From HGM04593 sp045646965 (GTDB lineage Bacteria > Bacteroidota > Bacteroidia > Bacteroidales > Bacteroidaceae): a stretch of 64,000 bases of DNA. Of this stretch, positions 33,278 through 42,170 are shown piece by piece; the first letter of the stretch is position 1; every line of letters begins with the position of its first letter. The translations under genes and the position numbers were made by a program. A model generated the notes under the pieces. It worked only from the letters and a program-made list of their open reading frames with translations, had not been told where the DNA came from and did not search any database. The stretch spans positions 26,239 to 90,238 of the forward strand of contig JAZRLR010000034.1 in NCBI GenBank assembly GCA_045646965.1, given 5' to 3'.

Positions 33278-34759
33278 ATGGAAACAGCACAAAACAAAAA
33301 CTGTGTGCAGAGATTTTTCAAGCGTTACAGCAGATATATTAAAGTGATTGCGGTGTCGGTGCTGGCACTTATTCTGGCAACTTTACCCACGGAGGTATTC
33401 CACATCGAGGGGCTCACCGTGATACAGCAGCGTGTAATTGCCATATTTGTGTGGGCCGCGCTTATGTGGATACAGGAGGCTGTGCCTGCTTGGACTACCT
33501 CGCTGCTCATTATTGTGATTTCGCTACTCACAATTTCGAACAGCGCGATAACACCGCTCATAAGCGGGCTCGACGAGGTGAGCCGCAGCCAACTGGTGAG
33601 CTACAAGACTATTATGTACACCTTTGCCGACCCGACAATTATGCTTTTTATGGGTGGTTTTGTGCTTGCGATGGTAGCATCGAAGAGCGGTGTCGATATA
33701 ACTCTTGCACGTGCGATGTTACGCCCCTTTGGTTCAAGACCTTCGGTTGTGCTGTTCGGCTTTATGCTTGTAACAGCCTTCTTCTCTATGTTTGTGAGTA
33801 ACACAGCCACTGCAGCTATGATGCTCACTTTCCTTGCCCCTGTGCTCAAGTCGTTGCCCAAGGAGGAGAAAGGCTGCGCTGCGCTTGCCCTTGCCATCCC
33901 CATCGGAGCAAATATCGGCGGTATAGCTACCCCCATCGGCACACCGCCCAACGGCATAGCACTCGGATATCTTAACGACACCGCGGGGCTTAACTTGGGC
34001 ATTGGATTCGGTGAGTGGATGCTTATAATGACACCCCTTATGCTCACAATCCTCATTATTGCGTGGGTGCTGCTGCGCATCTTCCACCCCTTCACAGCCA
34101 AAGAGATACACCTGCGCATAGACGGCGGAGCAAAGAGCGGCTGGCGCACAAATGTTATTTACGCTACTTTGGCCGTAACAATCTTCTTGTGGATGTTTGA
34201 GAAGCTTGTGGGAATAAACTCATACGTGGTGGCACTTATACCCGTGGGTGTGTTCTCATTGACACGAATTATAAAGTCGAAAGACCTCAAAGATATCGAC
34301 TGGGCCTGCTTGTGGATGGTGGCAGGAGGTTTTGCACTGGGCGTGGCAATGGACAAGACCGGCCTTGCAAGCACCCTTGTGAATGCGATTCCCTTTAGCG
34401 AGTGGCCTGTGATGTTGATTATGATAGGTGGCGGAATAATCTGCTGGCTACTATCGACATTTATTTCAAACTCGGCGGCCACGGCACTTATGGTACCTAT
34501 ACTTGCCGCCGTGGGACGCGGAATGGGCCCTGCGCTCGGCGCGTATGGAGGAATAGGCACGCTGCTCATAGGCGTTGCGCTGTCGGCCTCTTTTGCGATG
34601 TCTCTGCCCATAAGCACACCGCCCAATGCCATAGCCCACTCTACAGGACTTATAAAATCGTCGCAGATGCTGCGCGTGGGCCTCTTGCTTGGTGTAATCT
34701 CACTTATTTTGGGATACACTCTTATAATAGCCGTGGGCAAGGCTGGATTTTTTGGTTGA
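33278..34759 (+). CDS. SLC13/DASS-family anion:sodium symporter
   Basis: 493 residues with about 11-12 helices. The two hallmark loops are present: MFVSNTATAAMML (first SNT) and LLSTFISNSAATALMVPIL (second SNT-like), which bind substrate carboxylates and Na+. PIGANIGGIATPIGTPPNGIA and ALSASFAMSLPISTPPNAIAHSTG are the repeated conserved segments. Family members import succinate, citrate and other di/tricarboxylates, or sulfate. It heads an operon with a porin (24-base gap) and GH84 (18-base gap), which is an unexpected partner set. Confidence 0.9.
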   Translation: METAQNKNCVQRFFKRYSRYIKVIAVSVLALILATLPTEVFHIEGLTVIQQRVIAIFVWAALMWIQEAVPAWTTSLLIIVISLLTISNSAITPLISGLDEVSRSQLVSYKTIMYTFADPTIMLFMGGFVLAMVASKSGVDITLARAMLRPFGSRPSVVLFGFMLVTAFFSMFVSNTATAAMMLTFLAPVLKSLPKEEKGCAALALAIPIGANIGGIATPIGTPPNGIALGYLNDTAGLNLGIGFGEWMLIMTPLMLTILIIAWVLLRIFHPFTAKEIHLRIDGGAKSGWRTNVIYATLAVTIFLWMFEKLVGINSYVVALIPVGVFSLTRIIKSKDLKDIDWACLWMVAGGFALGVAMDKTGLASTLVNAIPFSEWPVMLIMIGGGIICWLLSTFISNSAATALMVPILAAVGRGMGPALGAYGGIGTLLIGVALSASFAMSLPISTPPNAIAHSTGLIKSSQMLRVGLLLGVISLILGYTLIIAVGKAGFFG

Positions 34760-34783
34760 TAAAAAACATACAACATATTACTT

Positions 34784-36055
34784 ATGAAGAAAATATTTTT
34801 ATTTGCCGCACTCATCGGCTTTGCGTTGGGCGGCTATGCACAGGAGAAGAAGATAACCATAAAGCCTTATGGTTTCATTAGAAATTACGCCTGCTTCGAC
34901 ACACGCGACAGCTACACCTCGAACAGCGAGCAGTTCTACTATATGCCGCTCGACGAGAGCAAGGATATAAACGGCGACGACCTGAACCAGAAGCCAAATA
35001 TGATGCTTTTGAGCATAACCACACGCTTGGGACTCAATATCACAGGCCCCGAGTTCTTGGGCGCAGGCACATCGGCAAAAATTGAGGCGGACTTTGCAGG
35101 CTTCGGCACAAGCAACACAGTGCTGCGCATACGTCAGGCATACGCAAAGATGGCGTGGGAGAAACAGGATGTGCTTGTGGGACAGGCTTGGCACCCTATG
35201 ATGGGAGATATGATGCCCGACGTGTTCACACTCGAGACAGGAGCGCCCTTCACCCCCTTCAGCCGCACACCGCAGGTGCGTTACAACTACTACCGCGGCA
35301 AATATACCCTCACCGCAACAGCGCTCTATCAGTACCAGTACACATCGAACGGCCCCAGCTCAAAAGCCGAAGACTATGGAAAATCGACCAGCAGTTTCGA
35401 CTATGCACGCGACGCTGTGGTACCCGAGATTTACTTGCAGCTTATGTACAAGGGCAAGAAATTCCAGGCTGGTGCAGGTGTAGACCTTCTCACCCTTAAA
35501 CCCCGCACATTTACAGCAGAGGTTGCAGGTGGCAAACTTATTAACAAACTGAAGGTAGACGAGAGCATCGCATCGGTGTCGCCCACAATATTTGCTTCGT
35601 ACAAAGATGGTAACTGGGGCATAAAAGGACGTGTCACATACGCCGAGAATGCCGCGCACCTCTCTATGATAAGCGGTTACGCTGTCACAAAGATAAAAGA
35701 CAACGGCGAGCAGGAGTATTCTTCACTGCGCAGCATAGCCGGCTGGGTGGACATCACCTACAAGCAGAACTTGAAGAAAGGCTCGCTCACATACTGCCTC
35801 TTTGCAGGCTACACAAAGAACCTCGGCTGCGAGGACGAAATCGTGGGCGCCAAATATATGCGCGGCAAGGAGAACGCAGGCTATATATGGCGTGTGGCTC
35901 CCAGCATCCTCTACACACACAACGCAATGCAGATAGGTGTAGAGTATAACCCCACAACCGTGAACTACGGCACGGCCGACAGCAGATACCGCATCGACGG
36001 CACACACGCTGTGACCAATCACCGTGTTTGCGCTATGCTCAAATATAATTTCTAA
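34784..36055 (+). CDS. Outer-membrane porin-like barrel
   Basis: 423 residues. Signal peptide (IFLFAALIGFALGGYAQ, cleaved near 19). Mature start KKITIKPYGFIRNYACFDTRDSYTS, then alternating strands and an aromatic final strand (HRVCAMLKYNF, ending in Phe), typical of outer-membrane barrels. The SKIEADFAGFGTSNTVLRIRQAYAKMAWEKQDVLVGQAWHPM-like central region (about 105-140) resembles DcaP and other phosphate/dicarboxylate-type porins. It probably passes the substrate for the DASS transporter encoded just upstream; this is inference from the operon. Confidence 0.75.
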   Translation: MKKIFLFAALIGFALGGYAQEKKITIKPYGFIRNYACFDTRDSYTSNSEQFYYMPLDESKDINGDDLNQKPNMMLLSITTRLGLNITGPEFLGAGTSAKIEADFAGFGTSNTVLRIRQAYAKMAWEKQDVLVGQAWHPMMGDMMPDVFTLETGAPFTPFSRTPQVRYNYYRGKYTLTATALYQYQYTSNGPSSKAEDYGKSTSSFDYARDAVVPEIYLQLMYKGKKFQAGAGVDLLTLKPRTFTAEVAGGKLINKLKVDESIASVSPTIFASYKDGNWGIKGRVTYAENAAHLSMISGYAVTKIKDNGEQEYSSLRSIAGWVDITYKQNLKKGSLTYCLFAGYTKNLGCEDEIVGAKYMRGKENAGYIWRVAPSILYTHNAMQIGVEYNPTTVNYGTADSRYRIDGTHAVTNHRVCAMLKYNF

Positions 36056-36073
36056 ACATAAAAACAAACGACT

Positions 36074-38299
36074 ATGAACAAGAGAATCTTAACTTTAGGC
36101 ATTTTGCTTATAGCCGCATTATGCACAGTGCAGGCTGGCTGGTGGGACCAGAATCCCAGAAGAAAAAAAATTCTTTGGGCTCCTTCAGAAGTTAGCTACG
36201 ACATCCCCGCCAAGTGGACAATTGTAGGCAACGACAAATATGTGTCGGGCTACATAGGCGAGACACTCAAGGAGGCAAAGCCCGAGATTGCCCCCAAGCA
36301 GAAGTACAAAGTTACTTTGGGTGTAAAGGGCGACAAAGAGGTTAAAAAGTACAAAAAGTACATCCCCGCACAGGCCGAGGGTTACTACATTAAAATTTCA
36401 CAGGATGGCATAGTTATCGCAGGTAGCGACGAGCGCGGTCTTTACTATGGCGTGCAGACTCTGTTGCAGGAGATTGAGGGCGGCACATACAGCGAGGTAG
36501 CCTTTGCCGACTGGCCCGATGTACCCTTCCGCGGTACTGTAGAGGGCTTCTACGGCACACCCTGGAGCCACGAGGCACGTTTGAGCCAGCTCGAGTTCTA
36601 TGGCAAAAACAAGATGAACGTGTACATCTACGGCCCCAAAGACGACCCCTGGCACCGCGACAAATGGCGCGTTCCCTACCCCGAGGCAGAGGCCAAACGC
36701 ATCGCCGAGCTAGTGGAGGTTGCCAAGAAAAACTATGTAAACTTCTACTGGGCTATACACCCGGGCGTAGATATAAAATGGACTACAGAAGACCGCGACG
36801 CTCTTGTAGCGAAGCTCGAAAAGATGTACGAGCTTGGCGTGCGTGCGTTTGCAGTGTTCTTTGACGACATCTGGGGCGAGGGCACAAAAGCCGATAAACA
36901 GGCCGAGCTCCTCAACTATGTAGACGACAACTTCATTCAAAAGAAGAAAGATGTGGCACCCCTCATTATGTGCCCCACCGAGTACAACCGCAGCTGGGCC
37001 AACGAGGCAAAGGGTTACCTGCGCACTCTGGGTTCAACTATGAACCAGGGCATCGAGATTATGTGGACAGGAAACTCTGTAGTAGCCTGCATCGACAAGG
37101 GCACAATGGAGTGGATTAACGAGCGCATACAGCGCAAGGCCTACATCTGGCTCAACTTCCCCGTAAACGACTTTGTGCGCGACCATATGCTTATGGGCCC
37201 CCTCTATGGCAACGGCCTCGACATCGCTCCCCTTGTATCGGGCTTTGTGAGCAACCCTATGGAGTATGCCGAGACATCAAAAATTTCTCTCTACGGCATC
37301 GCCGACTACTGCTGGAATATGGAGGCATACAACTACCAGGAGAACTGGCAGAAGAGCTTGCGCAAGATTTTGCCCACAAACTACAAGGCACTCGAGACCT
37401 TTGCTCTTTATAACAAAGACCTCGGCCCCAACGGACACGGATTCCGCCGCGAAGAGGGTGACGAGCTCAAACCCATTGCCGACGCTGCAATCAAAGGTGA
37501 CAAAGAGGCTATAGAGGCTCTTGCACAGAAGTGCAAAGAGTTGAAGCTCGCTTGCGACCTCTTGCTTGTAGACGAGAAGAACCCCCAGCTCATTCACGAG
37601 CTGCGTCCCTGGCTCTTGCAGGGCAAGCTCCTTGCCGACTACGGTATCACTATTTGTGATATGACGGCTGCTGCCGAGAAGAAGACAAAGGACTTCTCGT
37701 TCCTGAACTTTGAGAATCTCTATGCACAGGCACGCGCATTGAGCAAGCAGATGTATAACAACGAGAACGACAAGAAAATGTTGCACCCCTACCAGACTGG
37801 TACAAAGCTCGGTACAAAGGTACTTCTGCCCACTATACAGACACTCTTTGCGCAGGCTACTGCAAAGTACAACGAGATAAACGACACACAGCTCGAGACA
37901 TCGGCCGACTACAACCCCTTCAAGAACAAATCGACCGTGAAGCAGCTTGCACTGCTCCCCGTGAGCGTGCGTGGCAGCGACGTGAAGGTCACTCCCGCAC
38001 TCGAGGTTATCAACTGGCAGGCAGGCGGTGAGTTTGTCATTGAAAGCGACCGTGCCATCACCTTCCAGGGTATGGACTTCAACTTCGGCGTGAACGGCGT
38101 GGCAAAGAACTTCAAACTCGAGCTGCTTGTGAACGGCAACTGGCGCGAGGTTTCACTGCTCCACTATTCAGACAACGACCCTGTTATACACACAGGCAAC
38201 GAGCTTGGAGGTATGACAGCCAGCGCACTGCGTGTGACAAACATCAGCGGACAGGAGTTGCAGGTTTACTTCAAGAGTTTCAACTTTGTGAAGAGATAA
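36074..38299 (+). CDS. GH84 beta-N-acetylglucosaminidase (O-GlcNAcase-like)
   Basis: 741 residues, close to the 737 of the Bacteroides thetaiotaomicron GH84 enzyme. Signal peptide to about residue 21. N-terminal alpha/beta domain, then the catalytic barrel starting RGTVEGFYGTPWSHEARL. The paired catalytic aspartates sit in AVFFDDIWGEG (about 262-263), required for substrate-assisted cleavage. A helical domain follows. The last ~150 residues form a beta-sandwich (GSDVKVTPALEVINWQ... YFKSFNFVKR). It releases GlcNAc from glycans. The last 178 bases recur, degenerate, at 39198-39375. Third gene of the DASS-porin operon; terminator at 38325-38356. Confidence 0.93.
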   Translation: MNKRILTLGILLIAALCTVQAGWWDQNPRRKKILWAPSEVSYDIPAKWTIVGNDKYVSGYIGETLKEAKPEIAPKQKYKVTLGVKGDKEVKKYKKYIPAQAEGYYIKISQDGIVIAGSDERGLYYGVQTLLQEIEGGTYSEVAFADWPDVPFRGTVEGFYGTPWSHEARLSQLEFYGKNKMNVYIYGPKDDPWHRDKWRVPYPEAEAKRIAELVEVAKKNYVNFYWAIHPGVDIKWTTEDRDALVAKLEKMYELGVRAFAVFFDDIWGEGTKADKQAELLNYVDDNFIQKKKDVAPLIMCPTEYNRSWANEAKGYLRTLGSTMNQGIEIMWTGNSVVACIDKGTMEWINERIQRKAYIWLNFPVNDFVRDHMLMGPLYGNGLDIAPLVSGFVSNPMEYAETSKISLYGIADYCWNMEAYNYQENWQKSLRKILPTNYKALETFALYNKDLGPNGHGFRREEGDELKPIADAAIKGDKEAIEALAQKCKELKLACDLLLVDEKNPQLIHELRPWLLQGKLLADYGITICDMTAAAEKKTKDFSFLNFENLYAQARALSKQMYNNENDKKMLHPYQTGTKLGTKVLLPTIQTLFAQATAKYNEINDTQLETSADYNPFKNKSTVKQLALLPVSVRGSDVKVTPALEVINWQAGGEFVIESDRAITFQGMDFNFGVNGVAKNFKLELLVNGNWREVSLLHYSDNDPVIHTGNELGGMTASALRVTNISGQELQVYFKSFNFVKR
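38122..38299 (+). repeat. Direct repeat, intact copy (3' end of GH84)
   Basis: The last 178 bases of GH84 up to its stop codon. The second copy at 39198-39375 has the same length without internal indels and differs at about 15 positions by hand count. Confidence 0.9.
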
Positions 38300-38324
38300 T
38301 CTCACAGATAAATATTAACCATAA

Positions 38325-38356
38325 AAAACGCCAAGTGATTGCTTGGCGTTTTTTTA
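38325..38356 (+). terminator. Terminator after GH84
   Basis: AAAAACGCCAAG-TGATTG-CTTGGCGTTTTTTT, a 12-bp stem with a T-run, 26 bases past the GH84 stop. It is not repeated after the second GH84 end. Confidence 0.9.
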
Positions 38357-38434
38357 TTGCAGAAATTAGCATTTTAGCAACATAGGCGTTATATTCGCAT
38401 TATACTTTTGTCGCTGTAATATAAATCTATAGAA

Positions 38435-38732
38435 ATGAATCGATTTTTACAAAACAAGAGTAAAGATGCCGGTATCTTTGAAGAGGCATTGCTATTGGAG
38501 TGCATTAAACCAAATAGCCGCAGGATTAAACTCCCCCACTGCTAAAGAATTTGGAGATGCTCACGAAGAATTCCCCAGGAACGCCCCTAAAGAAAAAGCT
38601 ATGGATTTATACAACAATGCTGTAGGGTATTATCTGGGCAACCAAGCAATTATAAATGGGTGGAGTGAAGATGAATTATTTAATTACATTATAAAAGCAG
38701 CAAACAATGGAAAACTACAACTCGGCCTATAA
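38435..38732 (+). pseudogene. DUF6973-like module, frameshifted
   Basis: The frame from ATG at 38435 begins MNRFLQNKSKDA and soon stops. The next frame continues VSLKRHCYWSALNQIAAGLN...EFGDAHEE...KEKAMDLYNNAVG...LFNYIIKAANNGKLQLG. Removing one G at 38468-38472 joins them into a ~98-residue protein. RHxxWxA, DAHE and DxxNNxxG are the motifs I associate with DUF6973 domains, found at the ends of secreted and polymorphic-toxin-like proteins. The AT-rich codon use is unlike its neighbours. The 3' end overlaps the next lipoprotein gene by 26 bases. It is either a true pseudogene, a relic carried as a single module, or a sequencing error. Confidence 0.6.
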
Positions 38733-39171
38733 CCTACTTATTATCACATTTCTTGCAACTTTTTTATTTACAAACTGCAAAGTTAGTACCGAAGCAGAGC
38801 TCAAACTATCTCTTGAGCGACAAGAAGTTGAGCAAGTTTTCACTATAGGAGATTTTTGCGAGGAAAAATATGATAGTATATTCATATTAACACCATACTA
38901 TTATACAAAAAAACAGGAATTTGCAAATCTCGATATGTCTAAAAAATTAAGGAGTTTCTGCGAAAGCGCCATATATAACGAATCCTCTTCAACCATTCTT
39001 TTTATAAGCAATGGTAAAGTTAAAGGACACGCAGTGGTACAAAGAGCTAACGCCGATTTTGCGACAGAAGAGATTGAAGATAATCACTTTTTTCCCATTG
39101 AACAAACATTTATAATGGACAAACAAAGAAAAGTATACATATATAATGAGCAAATGCACAAGGCGCAATAA
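38707..39171 (+). CDS. Small AT-rich lipoprotein, possible immunity partner
   Basis: 154 residues. Hydrophobic N-terminal segment (AYNLLIITFLATFLFTNC) with lipobox FTNC at Cys24. The mature part is charged, alpha/beta-like (EVEQVFTIGDFCEEKYDSIFILTPYYYTKKQEF), and without a recognised domain. It overlaps the DUF6973-like module by 26 bases on the same strand. Small envelope lipoproteins directly behind a toxin module often act as immunity proteins; here that is inference from layout only. Codon use is far more AT-rich than the flanking genes. Confidence 0.65.
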   Translation: MENYNSAYNLLIITFLATFLFTNCKVSTEAELKLSLERQEVEQVFTIGDFCEEKYDSIFILTPYYYTKKQEFANLDMSKKLRSFCESAIYNESSSTILFISNGKVKGHAVVQRANADFATEEIEDNHFFPIEQTFIMDKQRKVYIYNEQMHKAQ

Positions 39172-39197
39172 CAAAAGGATTTATTACTTAAATTCAA

Positions 39198-39375
39198 GCT
39201 GCTTGTAAACGGCAACTGGCGCGAGGTTTCACTGCTCCACTACTCATAGAACATTCCTGTTATACACATAGGAAACGAACTTGGAGGTATGACTGCCAGC
39301 GCGCTGCGTGTGACAAACATCAGCGGACAAGAGGTGCAGGTTTACTTCAAGAGCTTCAACTTTGTGAAGAGATAA
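39198..39375 (+). repeat. Direct repeat, degenerate copy of the GH84 3' end
   Basis: Same 178-base length as 38122-38299. It still ends with the codons for SFNFVKR and a stop, but an in-frame TAG replaces the Asp codon after HYS (about 39246), and most other changes are silent. It has no start and is a pseudogene fragment. Confidence 0.88.
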
Positions 39376-39397
39376 TCCAAGACTGCTAATTATTAAT

Positions 39398-39432
39398 TTT
39401 ACGGGCTCAACTTAAACAGTTGAGCCCGTAAA
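39398..39432. terminator. Terminator after the duplicated GH84 end
   Basis: TTTACGGGCTCAACT-TAAAC-AGTTGAGCCCGTAAA, a 15-bp stem flanked by A/T-rich bases. It differs in sequence from the GH84 terminator at 38325 and lies 23 bases past the second GH84 stop; it may be the original GH84 terminator. Confidence 0.8.
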
Positions 39433-39539
39433 TTATATTACAATCTCCTGCGCGTGGTGGTCACTGAAAGCCGCATTCCACTTTAAAAGAGTATCTATCT
39501 TATCTTGAGAATAGTTGGCGATATTGTACGAAATGAGTT

Positions 39540-40499
39540 TCATACTTTTTTGTGGTTGTGCCTATACATCTGCCGTGTGTTCACGATATTATGCCACAGC
39601 GAGTAGAAACCGCCCGCTATAGCTGTGACGGGCGTGAGAAAGGTGTAGGCAAGCCAAATGGCAAAGACGGTGTTTTTCTGCCCCAGAGCCTGACCGCCCG
39701 TGATGCGCTCGCTGTAGCGGGCACCTACCCATCGGCCCACAGCAAACTGCACAAGGCAGCAGATGAGCGACACAACGGCTATACCCGCCATAACAAGGAG
39801 GGATATATCGCTGTTTGCGATGGCGCGCGAAGTCATTGCAATGGCAAGCGACAGTGCCACAAGCCACAGATAAAAGGGTAGGTTACGCCCTTTCTCCACA
39901 AGCAGGCCGTGCAGACGTGGCACGAACTTACGCAGCAGCTCGGCACACAGCAGGGGCAGGAGAAGCAGGGGAAACACCTTGCCCAATATGAGAAGGAAGG
40001 ATGAGAGGAGAGAGCCACCCTCCACGGGATGCGAAAAGGCGAGGAAAAGGGGGGCAAAGAGCGCCACCGCCACATTTATGAGCATTGTATAGGAGATGAG
40101 CGACGCTGCGCTGCCGCCCAGCTTGGCTGTGATTACAGCGGCGGCAGTTGCCGTGGGGCACAGCAGGCAGAGCATAGCCGCCTCGAGAAGCACGCGCACC
40201 CCCGACGGCATATCGCTGAAAAAAGCTATCGACGAGGATATGAGCGCAAAGAGCCCCACCTGAAAGGCAAGCAGGATAAAATGCCACACACGGGGTTTGA
40301 GCTCTTTGTAACGTATCTTGCAGAAGGTGACAAAGAGCATCGAGAAGATGAGCAGCGGCTGCAAAAGAGATATCACATCGGCTGCAAGGGCGTGCGTGGA
40401 GTCGAAGAGCGGTATATTTACATAGAGCAGGTACATCGCCACACCGCCTATCATAGCTATGGGCAGCGACCAGTCGCGCAGAATTTGTCGGAGATTCAT
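39540..40499 (-). CDS. Bile acid:sodium symporter (BASS) family transporter
   Basis: 319 residues from the ATG at 40499 (MNLRQILRDWSLPIAMIGG); the frame is open to 40526 but the promoter at 40524-40531 excludes that start. About 9-10 helices. AMLCLLCPTATAAAVITAKLGGSAASLISYTMLIN is the crossover-type core helix of the BASS fold, and GGQALGQKNTVFAIWLAYTFLTPVTAI is the second. BASS members move bile acids, pantoate, pyruvate or other organic anions with Na+; the substrate here is unknown. It is a single gene on the minus strand, after nnrD/E. Confidence 0.82.
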   Translation of the reverse strand: MNLRQILRDWSLPIAMIGGVAMYLLYVNIPLFDSTHALAADVISLLQPLLIFSMLFVTFCKIRYKELKPRVWHFILLAFQVGLFALISSSIAFFSDMPSGVRVLLEAAMLCLLCPTATAAAVITAKLGGSAASLISYTMLINVAVALFAPLFLAFSHPVEGGSLLSSFLLILGKVFPLLLLPLLCAELLRKFVPRLHGLLVEKGRNLPFYLWLVALSLAIAMTSRAIANSDISLLVMAGIAVVSLICCLVQFAVGRWVGARYSERITGGQALGQKNTVFAIWLAYTFLTPVTAIAGGFYSLWHNIVNTRQMYRHNHKKV

Positions 40500-40523
40500 C
40501 GTAGTATATAAATATTTTCGCTG

Positions 40524-40531
40524 CAAAGGTA
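40524..40531 (-). promoter_or_regulatory. -7 promoter box for the BASS gene
   Basis: TACCTTTG on the minus strand, an exact TAnnTTTG match, 24 bases before the chosen ATG and just past the nnrD/E stop (40539). The -33 region is GC-rich without a perfect TTTG. Confidence 0.5.
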
Positions 40532-40538
40532 ATACTTT

Positions 40539-42080
40539 TTACCGTCTTTCGGCCGAGAGGGTTTCGAGATTCTGCCAACTGCGGGGCAGAGCATCTACAA
40601 TGTCGCTTGCAATGAGAGCCGTCTCGCCCATTTTCTCGGCGGCAAGGTCGCCTGCCGCTCCGTGGACGTAGACGCCCAGACGGGCCGCATCGGCCACAGC
40701 AAAGCCTCGCGCAAGCAGAGCCGCAACGACACCCGTGAGCACATCGCCGCTGCCTCCCGTTGCCATACCCGCGTTACCGCTGCAATTGAAAGAGCTGCAG
40801 CCCTGCGGTGTCACCACCGCGGTATAAGCCCCTTTGAGCACCACACAGATGTTATTTTCCCGCGCAAGCTCCACAGCCCGTTGCAGGCGCTCGAAGGAGT
40901 TGCCACACTTGCCTACGAGACGCTCAAGTTCCCCTATATGAGGGGTTATGACGCTTCCCCGTGGCAGGCGTGAGAGATACTCTTTATTGCGCGACAGGAT
41001 ATTGAGCGCGTCGGCGTCCACAATCATAGGCACAGTGCAGCGCTCTATGAGCTGCAGGAGAGCCTTCTCGGTGTCGGGGTGTTGCGCAAGCCCCGGCCCC
41101 ACGGCCACCGCAGTGTAACGCGCGGTATCGACGGGGTGGGATATATGCGTGGTGCAGGCATCGGGCAGAGTCATAGCCTCGGGGACGGTGCGCTGCAGAA
41201 TATCGTTATTTCCTGCGGGAAGAGCTATGGTGAGCAGCCCCACCCCCGAGCGCAGCGCCGCACGCGCAGCCAGGACAGAGGCCCCGGCCATACCCTCGCT
41301 GCCCGCCACAAGAAGCAGCCGCCCAAAGGTACCCTTGTGTGCGTGCCTTGGGCGCTTTTCCACAAGAGACGCCACATCGCAGGTATCTGTTGTGCTGTAG
41401 GGAGAGGGCTCAAGCTGCACAGCCTCCCTGCTCAAGCCTATGTCGAGCACCTCGAAACGGCCCACATAGGGTGCGTTCTCGGCAAAGAGCATAGCGAGCT
41501 TGGGGAATTGCAGGGTGAGGGTGAGCGATGCACGGATTATATTTTCGGGGATATTGCAGCCGTTGTCCTCGCCCATAAGCCCCGAGGGGATATCTATCGC
41601 CACCACCTCGTTGGGCAGGCTGTTTATGTGACGTATAACCTCGGCCGCAAGCCCTGTGACAGGCCTGTTTAGCCCGCTGCCGAAAAGACCTTCTACGACT
41701 ATTACATCGGGCGCGAGGGAGGGCGCTGCAAAGCCCTCCTCCACTATATTCAGCGTCACGGGCATAAGACCACCCAGGGCCATAGCCTGCAACGACTCAC
41801 GGTTGGCCTCGCAGTCGGGTGAGAGACGCCCGCCGGGGGCTACAAGCCACACATCTACCTTGCGACCTGCCACGGCAAGCATACGAGCCACGGCAAGGGC
41901 GTCGCCGCCGTTGTTTCCCGCTCCCGCAAAGATGGCAAAGGAACCCTGCGGAAAGTGTCGGCGTATAGCCTTTGTGAGCACCGAGGCCGCACGCTCCATA
42001 AGCAGAAGCGAGGGGATGGGCTCGTGTTCTATGGTGTAAGCATCGATGCGCTTGATACAGGCTGTGGGGAATATCTTCAT
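40539..42080 (-). CDS. nnrD: Bifunctional NAD(P)HX epimerase/ADP-dependent dehydratase
   Basis: 513 residues. The N-terminal epimerase domain (about 1-215) includes PSLLLMERAASVLTKAI and FAIFAGAGNNGGDALAVAR, the NAD(P)HX-epimerase signature. The C-terminal ribokinase-like dehydratase (about 230-513) includes HAHKGTFGRLLLVAGSEGMAGASVLAARAALRSG and MATGGSGDVLTGVVAALLARG (the catalytic-Asp loop). Together they repair hydrated NADH and NADPH. Fusion of the two domains is common in bacteria. It is separated from aroQ by the aro operon terminator. Confidence 0.95.
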   Translation of the reverse strand: MKIFPTACIKRIDAYTIEHEPIPSLLLMERAASVLTKAIRRHFPQGSFAIFAGAGNNGGDALAVARMLAVAGRKVDVWLVAPGGRLSPDCEANRESLQAMALGGLMPVTLNIVEEGFAAPSLAPDVIVVEGLFGSGLNRPVTGLAAEVIRHINSLPNEVVAIDIPSGLMGEDNGCNIPENIIRASLTLTLQFPKLAMLFAENAPYVGRFEVLDIGLSREAVQLEPSPYSTTDTCDVASLVEKRPRHAHKGTFGRLLLVAGSEGMAGASVLAARAALRSGVGLLTIALPAGNNDILQRTVPEAMTLPDACTTHISHPVDTARYTAVAVGPGLAQHPDTEKALLQLIERCTVPMIVDADALNILSRNKEYLSRLPRGSVITPHIGELERLVGKCGNSFERLQRAVELARENNICVVLKGAYTAVVTPQGCSSFNCSGNAGMATGGSGDVLTGVVAALLARGFAVADAARLGVYVHGAAGDLAAEKMGETALIASDIVDALPRSWQNLETLSAERR

Positions 42081-42121
42081 ATATCGCTGTTTTGCCGTAA
42101 AGATACACTTTTATAACAAAA

Positions 42122-42164
42122 AACCAGCGACGGGCAACCGTTAAATGGTTGCCCGTCGCTGGTT
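42122..42164 (-). terminator. Terminator of the aromatic amino acid operon
   Basis: A 19-bp stem, AACCAGCGACGGGCAACCG type (42122-42140) with its complement to 42164, loop of a few bases. On the minus strand it is followed by a T-run (TTTTTTG). It starts 7 bases past the aroQ stop. Confidence 0.92.
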
Positions 42165-42170
42165 ATCTTG

